64,000 nt of DNA, taken from Streptomyces varsoviensis. Lineage in GTDB: Bacteria; Actinomycetota; Actinomycetes; Streptomycetales; Streptomycetaceae. The stretch is taken from contig NZ_JOBF01000005.1 of assembly GCF_000718635.1 (NCBI RefSeq), forward strand, positions 124,001 through 188,000. Direction: 5' to 3'. Each line of letters begins with the position of its first letter. The stretch's first letter is position 1. Position numbers and translations under genes: made by a program. Shown piece by piece: positions 8,463 to 18,333 of this stretch. Under the pieces are notes generated by a model. It searched no databases. It was not told where the DNA came from and saw nothing but the letters and a program-made list of their open reading frames with translations.

Positions 8463-9233
8463 CTACTCCACCCGCACCCCGATCTGCGCCGCGAACGCCG
8501 GCGCCAGGTCGTAGAGCTGGGCCGGGCTGATGACCGCGCCCGCCAACCGGTCGATGCCCCGCGCGATGTCCAGCTCGGCGGCCTCCCGCAGATCGACGTC
8601 GGTCATCCGGACCGCCGTCAGGTCCACGCGGCGCACCGCGCAGTCCTTGAACACCACCCGCTCCAGCCACGCGCCCCCGAAGTCCGCCTCCGAGAGCACG
8701 CACCCCTCGAACGTGACGTCCTTCAGCACCGCCTCGCGCAGGTTCAGGTAGTCGATCTTCCCGCCGCGCACCAGCACCCGCTCCAGCGCCGCGCCGTGGA
8801 GCTGCGCCCCGCCCAGCCGCGCGTCCACGATCTCCACATCCCGCAGCGACGCCCGCGCCAGGTCCGTGCCCACCCCGCGGACGCCCGTCAGCACGCAGTC
8901 CACGAACCGCGCCCGGCCCAGCCGCGCCTCGTCCAGCGCGCAGCGCGTGAGCCCGCAGTCCATGAACCGCGCCCCGCGGCCCTCCTGGCCGACGAGGTCC
9001 AGGTCCGTGAAATCGAATCCGTCGTAATCCCCCTCGGACTCCAGCTCCCCGCCGTCGAACGGCCGCAGCGCGGGCAACCGCACCTCCGGCACGCGCACCG
9101 CCCGCACCGCCGCCTTCCCGCCCTTGCGCCCTCCTGCCGCTCGCGCCGCCCGCGTCGGCTGTGCCGCTCGTGCCGCCCGCGCCTGCCCCGCATGCCGGTC
9201 CGCCCAGTCCGCCCGGTTCTCCCGCGTCGTCAT
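8463..9233 (-). CDS. Pentapeptide-repeat protein
   Basis: This 256-residue protein has an N-terminal basic, Ala-rich segment (about 1-50) followed by a run of pentapeptide repeats of A(D/N)LXX type from about 70 to 220 (for example FTDLDLVGQ, TDLARASLRDVEI, REAVLKDVTFEGCVLSEADF). Such repeats form a right-handed quadrilateral beta-helix; some members mimic DNA and protect gyrase, but most have unknown roles. ATG 9233 is preferred over ATG 9239 because GGAGG lies 8 nt before it. The last 35 residues (ISPAQLYDLAPAFAAQIGV) are the usual non-repeat cap of actinobacterial members. Confidence 0.88.
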   Translation of the reverse strand: MTTRENRADWADRHAGQARAARAAQPTRAARAAGGRKGGKAAVRAVRVPEVRLPALRPFDGGELESEGDYDGFDFTDLDLVGQEGRGARFMDCGLTRCALDEARLGRARFVDCVLTGVRGVGTDLARASLRDVEIVDARLGGAQLHGAALERVLVRGGKIDYLNLREAVLKDVTFEGCVLSEADFGGAWLERVVFKDCAVRRVDLTAVRMTDVDLREAAELDIARGIDRLAGAVISPAQLYDLAPAFAAQIGVRVE

Positions 9234-9468
9234 CCGCATCGCCTCCCGCACACACCGTGGCACACCCCACTGACAACGCCCCGGAACCGCCCGCTCAGCC
9301 GCCCTGCGGCCCGGACCCCGCCCGTCCGGAGCGCGCCCCGCTCCCGGAGCGCCTACGCTGAACGAGCGCGTCGAGAGACGGCCGGGCAGCCGGCCTGCCG
9401 GGGCGGCACCGCCCCGCGGCGCGCGGCAGGGCCCCAGCACGCGAGCGGCCGCGAAAGCAGGTCTCCCG

Positions 9469-11007
9469 ATGACGCAGAGCCACATATCCGCCACCCCGGA
9501 CAGCACCCCGCAACCCGATCCCCGCCGCTGGTGGGGGCTGGTGATCATCGCATTGGCGCAGCTCATGGTGGTGCTCGACGCCACCATCGTGAACATCGCG
9601 CTCCCCTCGGCGCAGCGCGAACTGCACATGTCCGACGCCAACCGGCAGTGGGTGATCACCGCCTACACCCTCGCCTTCGGCGGCCTGCTGCTCCTCGGCG
9701 GCCGGATCGCGGACCTCGTCGGCCGCAAGCGCACGTTCCTGATCGGGCTCATCGGGTTCGCCGCCGCCTCCGCGCTCGGCGGCGCGGCGTCCAGCCAGGG
9801 CATGCTCTTCCTCGCCCGCGCCCTCCAGGGCGTCTTCGGGGCCCTCCTGGCCCCCTCCGCGCTTTCTCTGCTCACCACGACCTTCACGGACGTCAAGGAG
9901 CGCAGCAAGGCGTTCGGGATCTACGGGGCCATCGCGGGCGGCGGCGCCGCGATCGGGCTGATCGCGGGCGGCCTGCTCACCGAGTACCTCGACTGGCGCT
10001 GGTGCCTGTACGTCAACATCCCCATCGCCCTCATCGCCTTCCTCGGCGCCACCGTGCTGCTCCACGACCGCCCCGGCCACGGCCACGTACGCCTCGACGT
10101 GCCCGGCGCGGTCCTCGGCTGCGGCGGCCTCGTCGCCATCGTCTACGGGTGCAGCGAGGCCCAGCCGCGCGGCTGGGACGACGCGCTCGTCCTGGGCCTG
10201 CTGGTCGGCGGTCTCGCGCTGCTCGCCGCCTTCGCCTGGTGGCAGTCGCGCGCGCCGAGCCCCCTGCTGCCGCTGCACATCGTCCGCGACCGCAACCGCG
10301 CGGGCGCGTTCGCGACCATGGGGCTCGCCGTCATCGCGATGTTCGGGATGTTCCTGTTCATGACCTACTACCTACAGGTCGTGCTCGGCTACTCGCCGGT
10401 CAAGACCGGTATGGCGTTCCTCCCGATGACCGCGGCGATCATCGTCGGCTCCACCCAGATCTCCGCCCGACTGCTGCACCACCTGCCGCCGCGCGTCCTG
10501 ATGGCCCCCGGCGCCGTACTGGCCGCGGTCGGCCTCTTCCTGCTGACGTTCCTGACCGCCGAGCCCGCCTACGTCTCGCACGTCCTGCCCGCCGAACTCC
10601 TCGTCGGCCTCGGCATGGGCCTGATCTTCATGCCGGTCATGGCCACCGCCACCAGCGGCGTCGCCCCGCACGACTCGGGCGTGACCTCGGCGACCGTCAA
10701 CACCGCCCAGCAGGTCGGCGGTTCCATCGGCACCGCGCTCCTCAACACGATCGCCACCTCCGCCTCCTCCACGTACATCGCCTCCCACCTCAAGGAGGCG
10801 GTGGCGCGTACGGGACGGCCGCCCACCCCGGCCGTCAAGAGCGCCGTGATCAAGGACGGCGTGGTGCACGGCTTCACTATCGCCATCGGCTGGGGCGCCG
10901 TGATCATGCTGCTGGCCGCCGTCGTCGCGGGCACCATGGTGACGGCCGGAGCGCCCAAGAACGCCGCCGAGAACGAACCGGAGGCGGACAGGGTCCCCAC
11001 GCACTGA
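9469..11007 (+). CDS. MFS multidrug exporter, DHA2 (EmrB/QacA) family
   Basis: This 512-residue transporter has 14 predicted membrane helices and the DHA2 signatures: VVLDATIVNIALPSAQ in helix 1 (motif D1), GGRIADLVGRKR between helices 2 and 3 (motif A), and RALQGVFGALLAPSALSLL (motif B/C region). Members use the proton gradient to expel drugs or secondary metabolites through the inner membrane. The C-terminus is a long charged tail. No regulator is adjacent, so substrate and control cannot be inferred. A strong hairpin terminator follows. Confidence 0.93.
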   Translation: MTQSHISATPDSTPQPDPRRWWGLVIIALAQLMVVLDATIVNIALPSAQRELHMSDANRQWVITAYTLAFGGLLLLGGRIADLVGRKRTFLIGLIGFAAASALGGAASSQGMLFLARALQGVFGALLAPSALSLLTTTFTDVKERSKAFGIYGAIAGGGAAIGLIAGGLLTEYLDWRWCLYVNIPIALIAFLGATVLLHDRPGHGHVRLDVPGAVLGCGGLVAIVYGCSEAQPRGWDDALVLGLLVGGLALLAAFAWWQSRAPSPLLPLHIVRDRNRAGAFATMGLAVIAMFGMFLFMTYYLQVVLGYSPVKTGMAFLPMTAAIIVGSTQISARLLHHLPPRVLMAPGAVLAAVGLFLLTFLTAEPAYVSHVLPAELLVGLGMGLIFMPVMATATSGVAPHDSGVTSATVNTAQQVGGSIGTALLNTIATSASSTYIASHLKEAVARTGRPPTPAVKSAVIKDGVVHGFTIAIGWGAVIMLLAAVVAGTMVTAGAPKNAAENEPEADRVPTH

Positions 11008-11013
11008 CCGGAA

Positions 11014-11042
11014 CGGCCCCGGCGCGTACGGCGCCGGGGCCG
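11014..11042. terminator. Bidirectional hairpin terminator
   Basis: Perfect 12-bp arms CGGCCCCGGCGC / GCGCCGGGGCCG close a 5-nt loop between the convergent exporter and peptidase genes. Confidence 0.8.
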
Positions 11043-11067
11043 ATGAGGGACTACGGGCGTACGGCCG

Positions 11068-12213
11068 TCAGGCCACCACCCGCATCTCGCGCGCCGTGTT
11101 GTTCAACCGCCGGCCGCCCGACTCCGTGCACACGACGATGTCCTCGACGCGCACCCCGAACCGGCCCGGCAGATAGATCCCCGGTTCGATCGAGAAGCAC
11201 ATCCCCGGCACCAGCGGCAGGTGCTCGCCCTCGACCATGTACGGCGGCTCGTGCGTGGTCACGCCGATGCCGTGCCCGGTGCGGTGGATGAAGTACTCCC
11301 CGTACCCCGCCTCCTTGATCACCTGCCGGGCGACCCGGTCGATCTCCTGGCACGCCACCCCGGGGCGTACCGCCTCGAAGGCCGCCTGCTGCGCCTCGCG
11401 CACCACGTCGTGCACCTTGCGCTCCTCGGCGGTCGGCTCGCCCACGTGGACCGTACGGGTCGTGTCCGAGCCGTAGCCGTCCTTGAGGCCGCCGAAGTCG
11501 AGGACGACCATGTCGCCCTCCTCGATGACCCTCTCGCCCGCCTCGTGGTGCGGATTGGCGCCGTTCGGGCCCGAGCCGACGACGGTGAAGTCCACCTGGC
11601 TGTGCCCGTTGCGCAGCAGCGACGCGGCGAGGTCCGCGGCGATCTCGCTCTCCCGGCGGCCCGCGAACCGCACCTGGGCGATCTCCTCGAAGGTGGCGTC
11701 CGCCGCCGCGCCCGCCGCCGCGAGCCGCTCCACCTCGTGCGCGTCCTTCACGGCCCGGAGCATCGGCAGCACCTCGGTGAACGCCGCGTACCGCGAGCCC
11801 GGGAACGTCCGCTGGAGCCCCAGCAGATGCAGCGCCCAGGCGTTGTCCGAGACGCCGTAGCGCCCCTCGACCCCGCCCAGCAGGTCGCCCACGGCGCGGT
11901 ACGGGTCCTCGCCGTCCGTCCAGCCGCTGATCCGTACGGCGCCGGCCCCGGCCGCGTGTTCCGCGTCGGGCTTCTCCAGCGTCGGCGCCAGCAGCCGCGG
12001 CTCGCGCCCCGGGGCGAGCAGCAGCGCGGTGAGCCGCTCGGTCTCGGCGGTCGGCCGGTATCCGCAGAGCCAGCTCAGGTCGGGGCCCGGCGTCACCACG
12101 AGGCCGGCGAGCCCGGCGTCGGCCGCGGCCCGCGAGGCGCGTTCCATACGGGCCGCGTAGTCCTCGGTGGTGAGCGGGGAGGCGGCGGCGGAGGGCACAG
12201 AGGATGAGGTCAT
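11068..12213 (-). CDS. M24 family Xaa-Pro aminopeptidase/dipeptidase
   Basis: This 381-residue cytoplasmic metallopeptidase has an N-terminal creatinase-like domain (residues 1-160) and a C-terminal pita-bread domain with all five dimetal ligands visible: Asp in VLDFGG, Asp in GYGSDTTR, His in RTGHGIG, Glu in FSIEPGIY and Glu in GVRVEDIV. It cleaves peptides with Pro in second position (PepP/PepQ-like). The ATG at 12213 begins MTSSSVPSAAASP, a short non-conserved tail before the domain. The gene is alone, convergent with the exporter and followed downstream by the shared terminator. Confidence 0.93.
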   Translation of the reverse strand: MTSSSVPSAAASPLTTEDYAARMERASRAAADAGLAGLVVTPGPDLSWLCGYRPTAETERLTALLLAPGREPRLLAPTLEKPDAEHAAGAGAVRISGWTDGEDPYRAVGDLLGGVEGRYGVSDNAWALHLLGLQRTFPGSRYAAFTEVLPMLRAVKDAHEVERLAAAGAAADATFEEIAQVRFAGRRESEIAADLAASLLRNGHSQVDFTVVGSGPNGANPHHEAGERVIEEGDMVVLDFGGLKDGYGSDTTRTVHVGEPTAEERKVHDVVREAQQAAFEAVRPGVACQEIDRVARQVIKEAGYGEYFIHRTGHGIGVTTHEPPYMVEGEHLPLVPGMCFSIEPGIYLPGRFGVRVEDIVVCTESGGRRLNNTAREMRVVA

Positions 12214-12364
12214 AGGGGGAGCGTAAACCGATGGCCTGAGCCGATCGCGGCCTTTATGGGGAGCGGAAACGGCGACGTCTATGGAGGGCGAAAACGGCGA
12301 CGGCCCCCCGGGGGCAGGCCGGAGGGCCGTCGTCCGCGCGCTCGCCGAGCGCGCTCATCACGTG

Positions 12365-12437
12365 GGCCGCCTGTCGGAATCGAACCGACGACCACCTGTT
12401 TACAAGACAGGAGCTCTGCCAACTGAGCTAAGGCGGC
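12365..12437 (-). tRNA. tRNA-Thr (anticodon UGU)
   Basis: A complete cloverleaf folds from the complement: acceptor GCCGCCT/AGGCGGC, D-stem GCTC/GAGC, anticodon stem CCTGT/ACAGG with loop CTTGTAA (anticodon TGT, reading ACA), five-base variable loop, and T-arm GTCGG/CCGAC with TTCGATT. CCA does not follow in register. ACA is a rare codon in this genome, so the tRNA serves few codons. Confidence 0.96.
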
Positions 12438-12595
12438 ATCGCGTACGTCAGCCCGTACGCGAAAGCGGCTCCACTCTACACACGGCCCGCCGCGCCCAGC
12501 CACGCCAAGGTCAGAGGCCCGTCGCGAGAATTTCGTGACCGTTCATCTACTGACAACCGGGTGTCCTGCGGGTAGCGTCACGGACAGTCCCGTCA

Positions 12596-12611
12596 ATTGG
12601 ACTGGACCTCT
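12596..12611 (+). promoter_or_regulatory. Candidate DasR-binding (dre) site upstream of msiK
   Basis: The sequence ATTGGACTGGACCTCT matches the streptomycete dre consensus (A[C/T]TGGTCTAGACCAGT) at 12 of 16 positions, with both half-site cores GG..C and GACC kept. It lies about 55 nt upstream of the msiK start. DasR control of msiK is established in Streptomyces coelicolor; this site itself is untested. Confidence 0.55.
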
Positions 12612-12664
12612 CCTTTTACTCGGATCGTCCGGCACGTTCCTGCCGGTGAAGGGACCACAACGCC

Positions 12665-13813
<1,149 letters not shown>

Positions 13814-13856
13814 TCCGCCGCGCGCCCCGGCCGCCGGGCGCCGCGCTCATCCGGCC

Positions 13857-13891
13857 GACGCCGTGTCCCCGCACCCCGGGGGCACGGCGTC
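13857..13891 (+). terminator. msiK terminator hairpin
   Basis: Arms GACGCCGTG / CACGGCGTC enclose a second CCCC/GGGG stem. It begins 44 nt after the msiK stop and has no T-run, as is common in streptomycetes. Confidence 0.75.
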
Positions 13892-14045
13892 GCCGCATGT
13901 TTGGCACGCGTCCGGTAAATACCCGTACAGAACGCCGCTTTCCGCCCCTGCCCGTCAACCCGGGAACCGCACTCGCGCGCCACTCCTTCGCTCGACCGGG
14001 TGACTAAATGTCTCCAAATCATCACTCCTCGCTACGATCTGCCGC

Positions 14046-14085
14046 ATGCAGCGTCCAGCCCGCCATGCCATGCAGCGTCCAGCCC
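14046..14085 (+). repeat. Direct repeat in the leader of a small secreted-protein gene
   Basis: Two exact copies of ATGCAGCGTCCAGCCC occur at 14046-14061 and 14070-14085, with period 24 bp. They are in frame with the gene that follows and could extend its N-terminus, but the better ribosome site is further downstream. Confidence 0.75.
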
Positions 14086-14105
14086 ACCACGCGAGGAAGT
14101 CCCCC

Positions 14106-14522
14106 ATGAACCACGCAGCGCGCCACATCGGCAGAACACTCGCCTTCGTCCTCCCGGTCGTCCTCGTGCTCTCCGGGACGCTCGCGGTCACCCGGGTGCC
14201 GTGGGCCGCGCCCGGTGACTCGCAGGTGCTCGCCGCCTCCTCCGGGACCGCCTCCTCCTCCCAGCCCAAGGCCCGCGCCCCGCACGAGGTGCTGCGCGAC
14301 CGGCTGCTGACCGAACTCCAGGAGAAGGACCCGGGCGTCGCGCTCACCCACCTCCAGGAGGCGACCGAGAAGCGCCCCTCGCTGGCCGGGCACTGCATGG
14401 AGATCGCCCGGGCGCTCGGCAAGGCCGCCGTCGCCAAGTACGGGTCCGTGCGGCGGGCGCACGCCTACTCCCGGCCCGTGTGCGACACGTCCTTCGCCAC
14501 CGGCGTCATCCACGCGACCTGA
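14106..14522 (+). CDS. Small secreted protein of unknown function
   Basis: A 138-residue protein with an N-terminal signal segment (about residues 9-35, TLAFVLPVVLVLSGTLAV) and a mature domain containing two Cys (GHCMEIARALG and RPVCDTS) that could form a disulfide. The C-terminal block AYSRPVCDTSFATGVIHA looks conserved. I recall similar proteins next to msiK in streptomycetes but no function. ATG 14106 was chosen because GAGGAAG lies 7 nt upstream (14093-14099); earlier in-frame ATGs at 14046 and 14070 lie inside a duplicated sequence. Extracytoplasmic location is inferred from the signal sequence. Confidence 0.75.
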   Translation: MNHAARHIGRTLAFVLPVVLVLSGTLAVTRVPWAAPGDSQVLAASSGTASSSQPKARAPHEVLRDRLLTELQEKDPGVALTHLQEATEKRPSLAGHCMEIARALGKAAVAKYGSVRRAHAYSRPVCDTSFATGVIHAT

Positions 14523-14579
14523 GAACCCCACCCGACCGCACCGCACGGCGCGGCCGCACCGCCCCCTATGGTGCGGAGC

Positions 14580-15305
14580 ATGACCGGCACGCACGCGTAC
14601 CCCGTACAAGCCGTCGTCCTGGCCGGAGGCCAGGGCTCGCGACTGCGCCCCTACACCGACGACCGCCCCAAGCCGATGGTCGAGATCCCCGGCACCGGGA
14701 CTCCGATCATCGGCCATCAGCTCGCCTGGCTGGCCGCGGAGGGCGTCACGGACGCCGTCGTCTCCTGCGGCCACCTCGCCGAGGTCCTCCAGGACTGGCT
14801 GGCCGCCGCGGACCTGCCGCTGCGGGTACGGACCGTCGTCGAGACCGAGCCGCTGGGCCGCGGCGGCGGCCTCAAGTACGCGGCCGCCTCCCTGCCCCAT
14901 CCCGATCAGCCCTGGTACGCCACCAACGGCGACATCTGGACCCGTTTCTCGCTGCGCGAGATGGCCGCCTTCCACGCCGAGCGTGACGCGACGGCCACCC
15001 TGGCCCTGGCCCGGCCCCGGATTCCCTGGGGGGCCGTGGAGACCGACGAGTTCGGCCACGTACTGGACTTCATCGAGTCGCCCCCCTCCCCGTATCTGAT
15101 CAACGCCGGCGTCTACGTCTTCGCGGCGGACTTCGCCTCGCTGCTGCCCGAGCGCGGCGACCATGAGCGCACGACCTTTCCGAGGCTGGCGCGGCAGCGC
15201 CGGCTGGCGGGGTACCCGCTGCCGAACGGCGCGTACTGGCGGGCCATCGACACGGCCAAGGACCTCACGGAGGCCGCCAAGGAACTGGGCGCGCAGCCCC
15301 GTTGA
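14580..15305 (+). CDS. Nucleotidyltransferase family protein (NDP-sugar pyrophosphorylase)
   Basis: This 241-residue protein has the nucleotidyltransferase signature AGGQGSRLRPYTDDRPKPM at its N-terminus, followed by VEIPGTGTPIIGHQL and the magnesium-binding region TNGDIW. It resembles glucose-1-phosphate thymidylyl- or mannose-1-phosphate guanylyltransferases without the C-terminal hexapeptide domain. It would activate a sugar phosphate with an NTP for glycan or nucleotide-sugar synthesis. No sugar-pathway partner is adjacent, so the substrate is unknown. Start ATG 14580; an in-frame ATG 14568 adds four residues. The stop codon lies inside a tandem repeat. Confidence 0.85.
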   Translation: MTGTHAYPVQAVVLAGGQGSRLRPYTDDRPKPMVEIPGTGTPIIGHQLAWLAAEGVTDAVVSCGHLAEVLQDWLAAADLPLRVRTVVETEPLGRGGGLKYAAASLPHPDQPWYATNGDIWTRFSLREMAAFHAERDATATLALARPRIPWGAVETDEFGHVLDFIESPPSPYLINAGVYVFAADFASLLPERGDHERTTFPRLARQRRLAGYPLPNGAYWRAIDTAKDLTEAAKELGAQPR

Positions 15306-15334
15306 CACAGCCCCGTTGACACAGCCCCGTTGAC
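15294..15334 (+). repeat. Three 14-bp tandem repeats over a stop codon
   Basis: Three nearly complete copies of CAGCCCCGTTGACA span the end of the nucleotidyltransferase gene. Its TGA stop is in the first copy, so expansion would leave the protein unchanged. Confidence 0.85.
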
Positions 15335-15364
15335 CGCGTCGACCGCGGGCACCCCGGACGCGCC

Positions 15365-15395
15365 GCGGCGCCCCACTCGGCGAGTGGGGCGCCGC
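15365..15395. terminator. Bidirectional hairpin terminator
   Basis: Perfect 14-bp arms GCGGCGCCCCACTC / GAGTGGGGCGCCGC surround a GGC loop, between the convergent nucleotidyltransferase and DoxX genes. Confidence 0.85.
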
Positions 15396-15416
15396 GTTCC
15401 GTAGCGGGGGCCGCCG

Positions 15417-17072
15417 TCAGCCCAGCAGGCCGCCCAGCGAGCCCGTGTGGCTCCCGGAGCTTCCTGAGGTGGAGCCGGGGGACTTGGGGGCCGTACCGCC
15501 GCCCGTAGAGCCTCCTGAGCCGCCCGAGCCGCCTCCGCCGCTGCCGCCGCCCGCCGGGGCGCCGGTGGAGGTGTGCGGGGGCGCGGCGGGCGCCGCGGGC
15601 CGGTTCGGGGGGTGCGGCGCGGGGTGCGCGCCGCCCTGCGTCTGGCGGGGCTGCTGCCCGGGGCCGCCGGTGTGCCCCGGCGCCTTGGCCGCGCCCGGCG
15701 CCTTCGAGGGCGTCGGGGACGGCTTGGTGTGGCGCTTGGCGCCGGGCGCGGCCGGCTTGCCGCTGGCCGCCCCCGCACCGGGCCCGGGGGTGCCGGGCCG
15801 GGTGGACTTGCCGGGGTGCTGCGGGAGCGGCGAGCCGGGCAGGTGGTTGACGGGCGGGTCGCTGGGGCCGGGGACGTCGGCGGTCTCGGAGGAGCGCACG
15901 GCGCCGCCGAGCAGCGAGCCGACGAGCAGCGTGACGCCCGTGACGAAGGCGGCCATGGTCCCGCCGCGGCGCAGGACGCGCTTGCGCAGGTCCCACAGTT
16001 GGGAGCGCGGGCCGAGCCTGCGCCACGCCTCGCCGGCCAGCCGCCCGTCCACCGAGTAGACGGGGGCGCCCGCGATGATCAGCGGGCTCCATGCGGCGAG
16101 GTAGATGATGTCGGGCGCGTCGTAGGCGGGCACGGTCCGCCAGCTCACGGTGAGCAGCAGCGCCGCGGAGAGCAGCGCGCCGATGGCGGCGGCGAGCCGC
16201 TGCCAGAGGCCGAGCACGGTGAGGACGCCGACGGTCACCTGGAGGAACGCGACGGTGAGGCCGGCCCCGACGGGGTGGGCGAGGGCGAAGTCGCGCAGCG
16301 GCGAGGCGACGGCCCAGGGGTGCAGGGAGGTGAGCCAGGTGACCATGGAGCCGCGGCGTCCGCCGTCGAAGTAGACGGGGTCGCAGAGCTTGCCCATGCC
16401 GGCGTAGATGGAGATGAAGCCGAGGAAGACGCGCAGGGGGAGCAGGACGACGCCGAGGTTCATGCGGCGCCCGGGGTAGTACGCGTGCCGTACGTCGTCG
16501 GTCCGCTGCGGGCGAGCGGTCACCTCGTCGTCGAACTCGTCCGGCTCGTAGGGCTCTTCGTCGTACGCGCCCCGGGCGGGCCGTACGCCGTGCAGGAGTT
16601 CGCGCGGCGGGTCGGCGGCGGCCGGGTGTTCGACGGGGCCGCGCGGTCCGACGACGGTGTTCCGGGCGGGCGGCCCGTCGTCGAGGCGGACGCGGGGCAG
16701 CACCTGGGTCGAGCCGGCGTCCGCGGGGGCCTCGCCGCGCCGTTCGTCGACGGCGGTCGTCAGGCCGGAGTGGCGTACGGCTCGCAGGAGTTCGGTGGCG
16801 GCGGGGTCGCCGGGCGCGGTCCGTCCGCTCCACACGACGGGGGCGCGGCGGCGGGGCGGGCCGGCGGCGACGGGGATCTTCGCCGTGTCGGCCAGGCCCG
16901 CGAACTGCCGGGCGGCCCGCGGGGGTCGGGCGAGCTGTACGCGGAAGCTCACGTGGTTGACGATGACTTGCGCCGGGTCACTGGGGACCTTCACCGTGCT
17001 CAGCGCGGGCTGGTCGTCGTATCCCGGCGAGCTTCCCCCCGTGGGGCGGGGTGTTCTGGTGTCCACACTCAT
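15417..17072 (-). CDS. DoxX family membrane protein with long disordered tails
   Basis: This 551-residue protein has a soluble N-terminal region (about 1-205, low complexity from 55 on) and a DoxX-type core of four or five membrane helices (about 206-365; MNLGVVLLPLRVFLGFISIY, AGMGKLCDPVYF, VAFLQVTVGVLTVLGLW, and the AAIGALLSAALLLTVSW helix). One more helix follows near 380-400, then a Pro/Gly/Ser/Thr-rich tail of about 150 residues. DoxX proteins are linked to quinone- or thiol-related redox functions in the membrane, but the role of this large actinobacterial form is unknown. No ribosome site is evident at the ATG, so it may be leaderless. Confidence 0.85.
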   Translation of the reverse strand: MSVDTRTPRPTGGSSPGYDDQPALSTVKVPSDPAQVIVNHVSFRVQLARPPRAARQFAGLADTAKIPVAAGPPRRRAPVVWSGRTAPGDPAATELLRAVRHSGLTTAVDERRGEAPADAGSTQVLPRVRLDDGPPARNTVVGPRGPVEHPAAADPPRELLHGVRPARGAYDEEPYEPDEFDDEVTARPQRTDDVRHAYYPGRRMNLGVVLLPLRVFLGFISIYAGMGKLCDPVYFDGGRRGSMVTWLTSLHPWAVASPLRDFALAHPVGAGLTVAFLQVTVGVLTVLGLWQRLAAAIGALLSAALLLTVSWRTVPAYDAPDIIYLAAWSPLIIAGAPVYSVDGRLAGEAWRRLGPRSQLWDLRKRVLRRGGTMAAFVTGVTLLVGSLLGGAVRSSETADVPGPSDPPVNHLPGSPLPQHPGKSTRPGTPGPGAGAASGKPAAPGAKRHTKPSPTPSKAPGAAKAPGHTGGPGQQPRQTQGGAHPAPHPPNRPAAPAAPPHTSTGAPAGGGSGGGGSGGSGGSTGGGTAPKSPGSTSGSSGSHTGSLGGLLG

Positions 17073-17094
17073 CTAACCGAGTGACGAGTGTTTA

Positions 17095-17123
17095 GGACAC
17101 TGTTTGACCGGGCCGAAGTGTCC
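17095..17123. promoter_or_regulatory. Inverted repeat upstream of the DoxX gene
   Basis: Perfect 7-bp arms GGACACT (17095-17101) and AGTGTCC (17117-17123) are separated by 15 nt, 22 nt before the DoxX start. It could be an operator; the regulator is unknown. Confidence 0.4.
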
Positions 17124-17267
17124 GAGGCCCGTCAAGGCCGGAGCCCGGGCGCCGGGCCGCCGCGCGAGGCCCCGCCGCGCGGAGCGCCGCCCCGTCGAAC
17201 CGCCGCCGCGCGAGGCCCCGCCGCGCGGCTCACCGCCGCGTCGGCCACCACCGCGCGGAGCGCCGCC

Positions 17268-17293
17268 GTCCCCGCCCCGGGCAGGGCGGGGAC
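17268..17293 (-). terminator. rlmB terminator hairpin
   Basis: Perfect arms GTCCCCGCCC / GGGCGGGGAC lie just downstream of the rlmB stop on the minus strand. The adjacent 17130-17260 interval is a GC-rich stretch with near-repeats of CGCCGCGCGAGGCCC and no gene. Confidence 0.7.
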
Positions 17294-17311
17294 GGAGCGG
17301 CGCGCGGCGCG

Positions 17312-18262
17312 TCAGGCGCGCTGCCGGGCCGCCTCGTACAGCACGACGCCCGCGGCGACGCCCGCGTTGAGGGACTCCGCGCCGCCCGGCATCGGGATGC
17401 GCGCCCGCAGGTCGCAGGTCTCGCCTACGAGCCGGGACAGCCCCTTGCCCTCGCTGCCGATGACGATCGCGACGGGCCCGTCGAACGCCTGGACGTCGCC
17501 CAGCTCGGTCTCGCCCTCGCCCGCGAGGCCCACGACCGTGAGCCCCGCCTTCTGGTACGCCTCCAGGACGCGCGTCATGTTGGCGGCGCGCGCCACGGGC
17601 GTACGGGCGGCGGTGCCCGCCGAGGTCTTCCAGGCGCCGGCGGTCATGCCGGCCGCGCGGCGCTCGGGGACGACGACGCCGTGACCGCCGAAGGCGGAGA
17701 CGGAGCGGACGATCGCGCCGAGGTTGCGGGGGTCGGTGATCCCGTCGAGCACGACGATGAGCGGGTCCTCGCCGGCGTCGAAGGCGGCGGCGGTGAGGTC
17801 GTCCGGGTGCGCGTAGTCGTACGGCGGCACCTGGAGGACGACGCCCTGGTGGTTGAGGCCGCCCGTCATCCGGTCCAGCTCGGGCCGGGGCGCCTCCATG
17901 AGGTTCATGCCGCGCTCGGTGGCGAGCTGGATGGCGGCGCGCACCCGCTCGTCGCTGTCGATGTACTGCTGGACGTAGAGCGTGTTGGCGGGCACGCCCT
18001 CGCGCAGCGCCTCGGCGACCGGGTTGCGGCCGACGACGAGTTCATTGGTGCCCTTGGGGCCGCCGCGGCGCGGCGCGGGGCGCTTGGCCTCGTGGCGCGC
18101 CTTGGCGGCGGCGACGCGGTTCTTCTGGTGTCCCTTGCGGGCGGCGGCGGGCGGGGTGGGGCCCTTGCCTTCGAGGGCCTTGCGCCGGTGGCCGCCACTG
18201 CCGACCTGCATGCCCTTCTTGTTGGACGTGCGGCGGTTTCTGCGTTGGCTGTTCCCGGCCAT
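17312..18262 (-). CDS. rlmB: 23S rRNA (guanosine-2'-O-)-methyltransferase RlmB
   Basis: This SPOUT-class methyltransferase methylates the ribose of G2251 in 23S rRNA using S-adenosylmethionine. The first about 75 residues are a very basic actinobacterial extension (RRNRRTSNKKG, KNRVAAAKARHEAK). Then comes the L30e-like substrate-binding domain (NELVVGRNPVAEALREG) and the trefoil-knot catalytic domain with motif 1 DPRNLGAIVRSVSAFG, motif 2 IVIGSEGKGLSRLV and motif 3 IPMPGGAESLNAGVAAGV, all intact. Length is 316. It follows cysS on the same strand with a gap of about 70 nt, the usual streptomycete order, and the two are probably co-transcribed. Confidence 0.95.
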   Translation of the reverse strand: MAGNSQRRNRRTSNKKGMQVGSGGHRRKALEGKGPTPPAAARKGHQKNRVAAAKARHEAKRPAPRRGGPKGTNELVVGRNPVAEALREGVPANTLYVQQYIDSDERVRAAIQLATERGMNLMEAPRPELDRMTGGLNHQGVVLQVPPYDYAHPDDLTAAAFDAGEDPLIVVLDGITDPRNLGAIVRSVSAFGGHGVVVPERRAAGMTAGAWKTSAGTAARTPVARAANMTRVLEAYQKAGLTVVGLAGEGETELGDVQAFDGPVAIVIGSEGKGLSRLVGETCDLRARIPMPGGAESLNAGVAAGVVLYEAARQRA

Positions 18263-18333
18263 GGGTCACCTGTCTCTTCACTGCTGTGAGCCGCCCGGGA
18301 CGACTCGGAAAACGTACGTACGAAAAGTGTCGC

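Noticed and set aside
8796..11291. Plus-strand open frame of 831 codons
   Set aside because: It overlaps the DHA2 exporter in another frame and is Arg/Pro-rich without motifs.
12279..12503. Open frame across the tRNA gene
   Set aside because: It is covered by a complete tRNA-Thr cloverleaf.
14046..14105. Upstream start for the small secreted protein
   Set aside because: The extra residues come from a duplicated sequence and lack a ribosome site; ATG 14106 has GAGGAAG upstream and a proper signal peptide.
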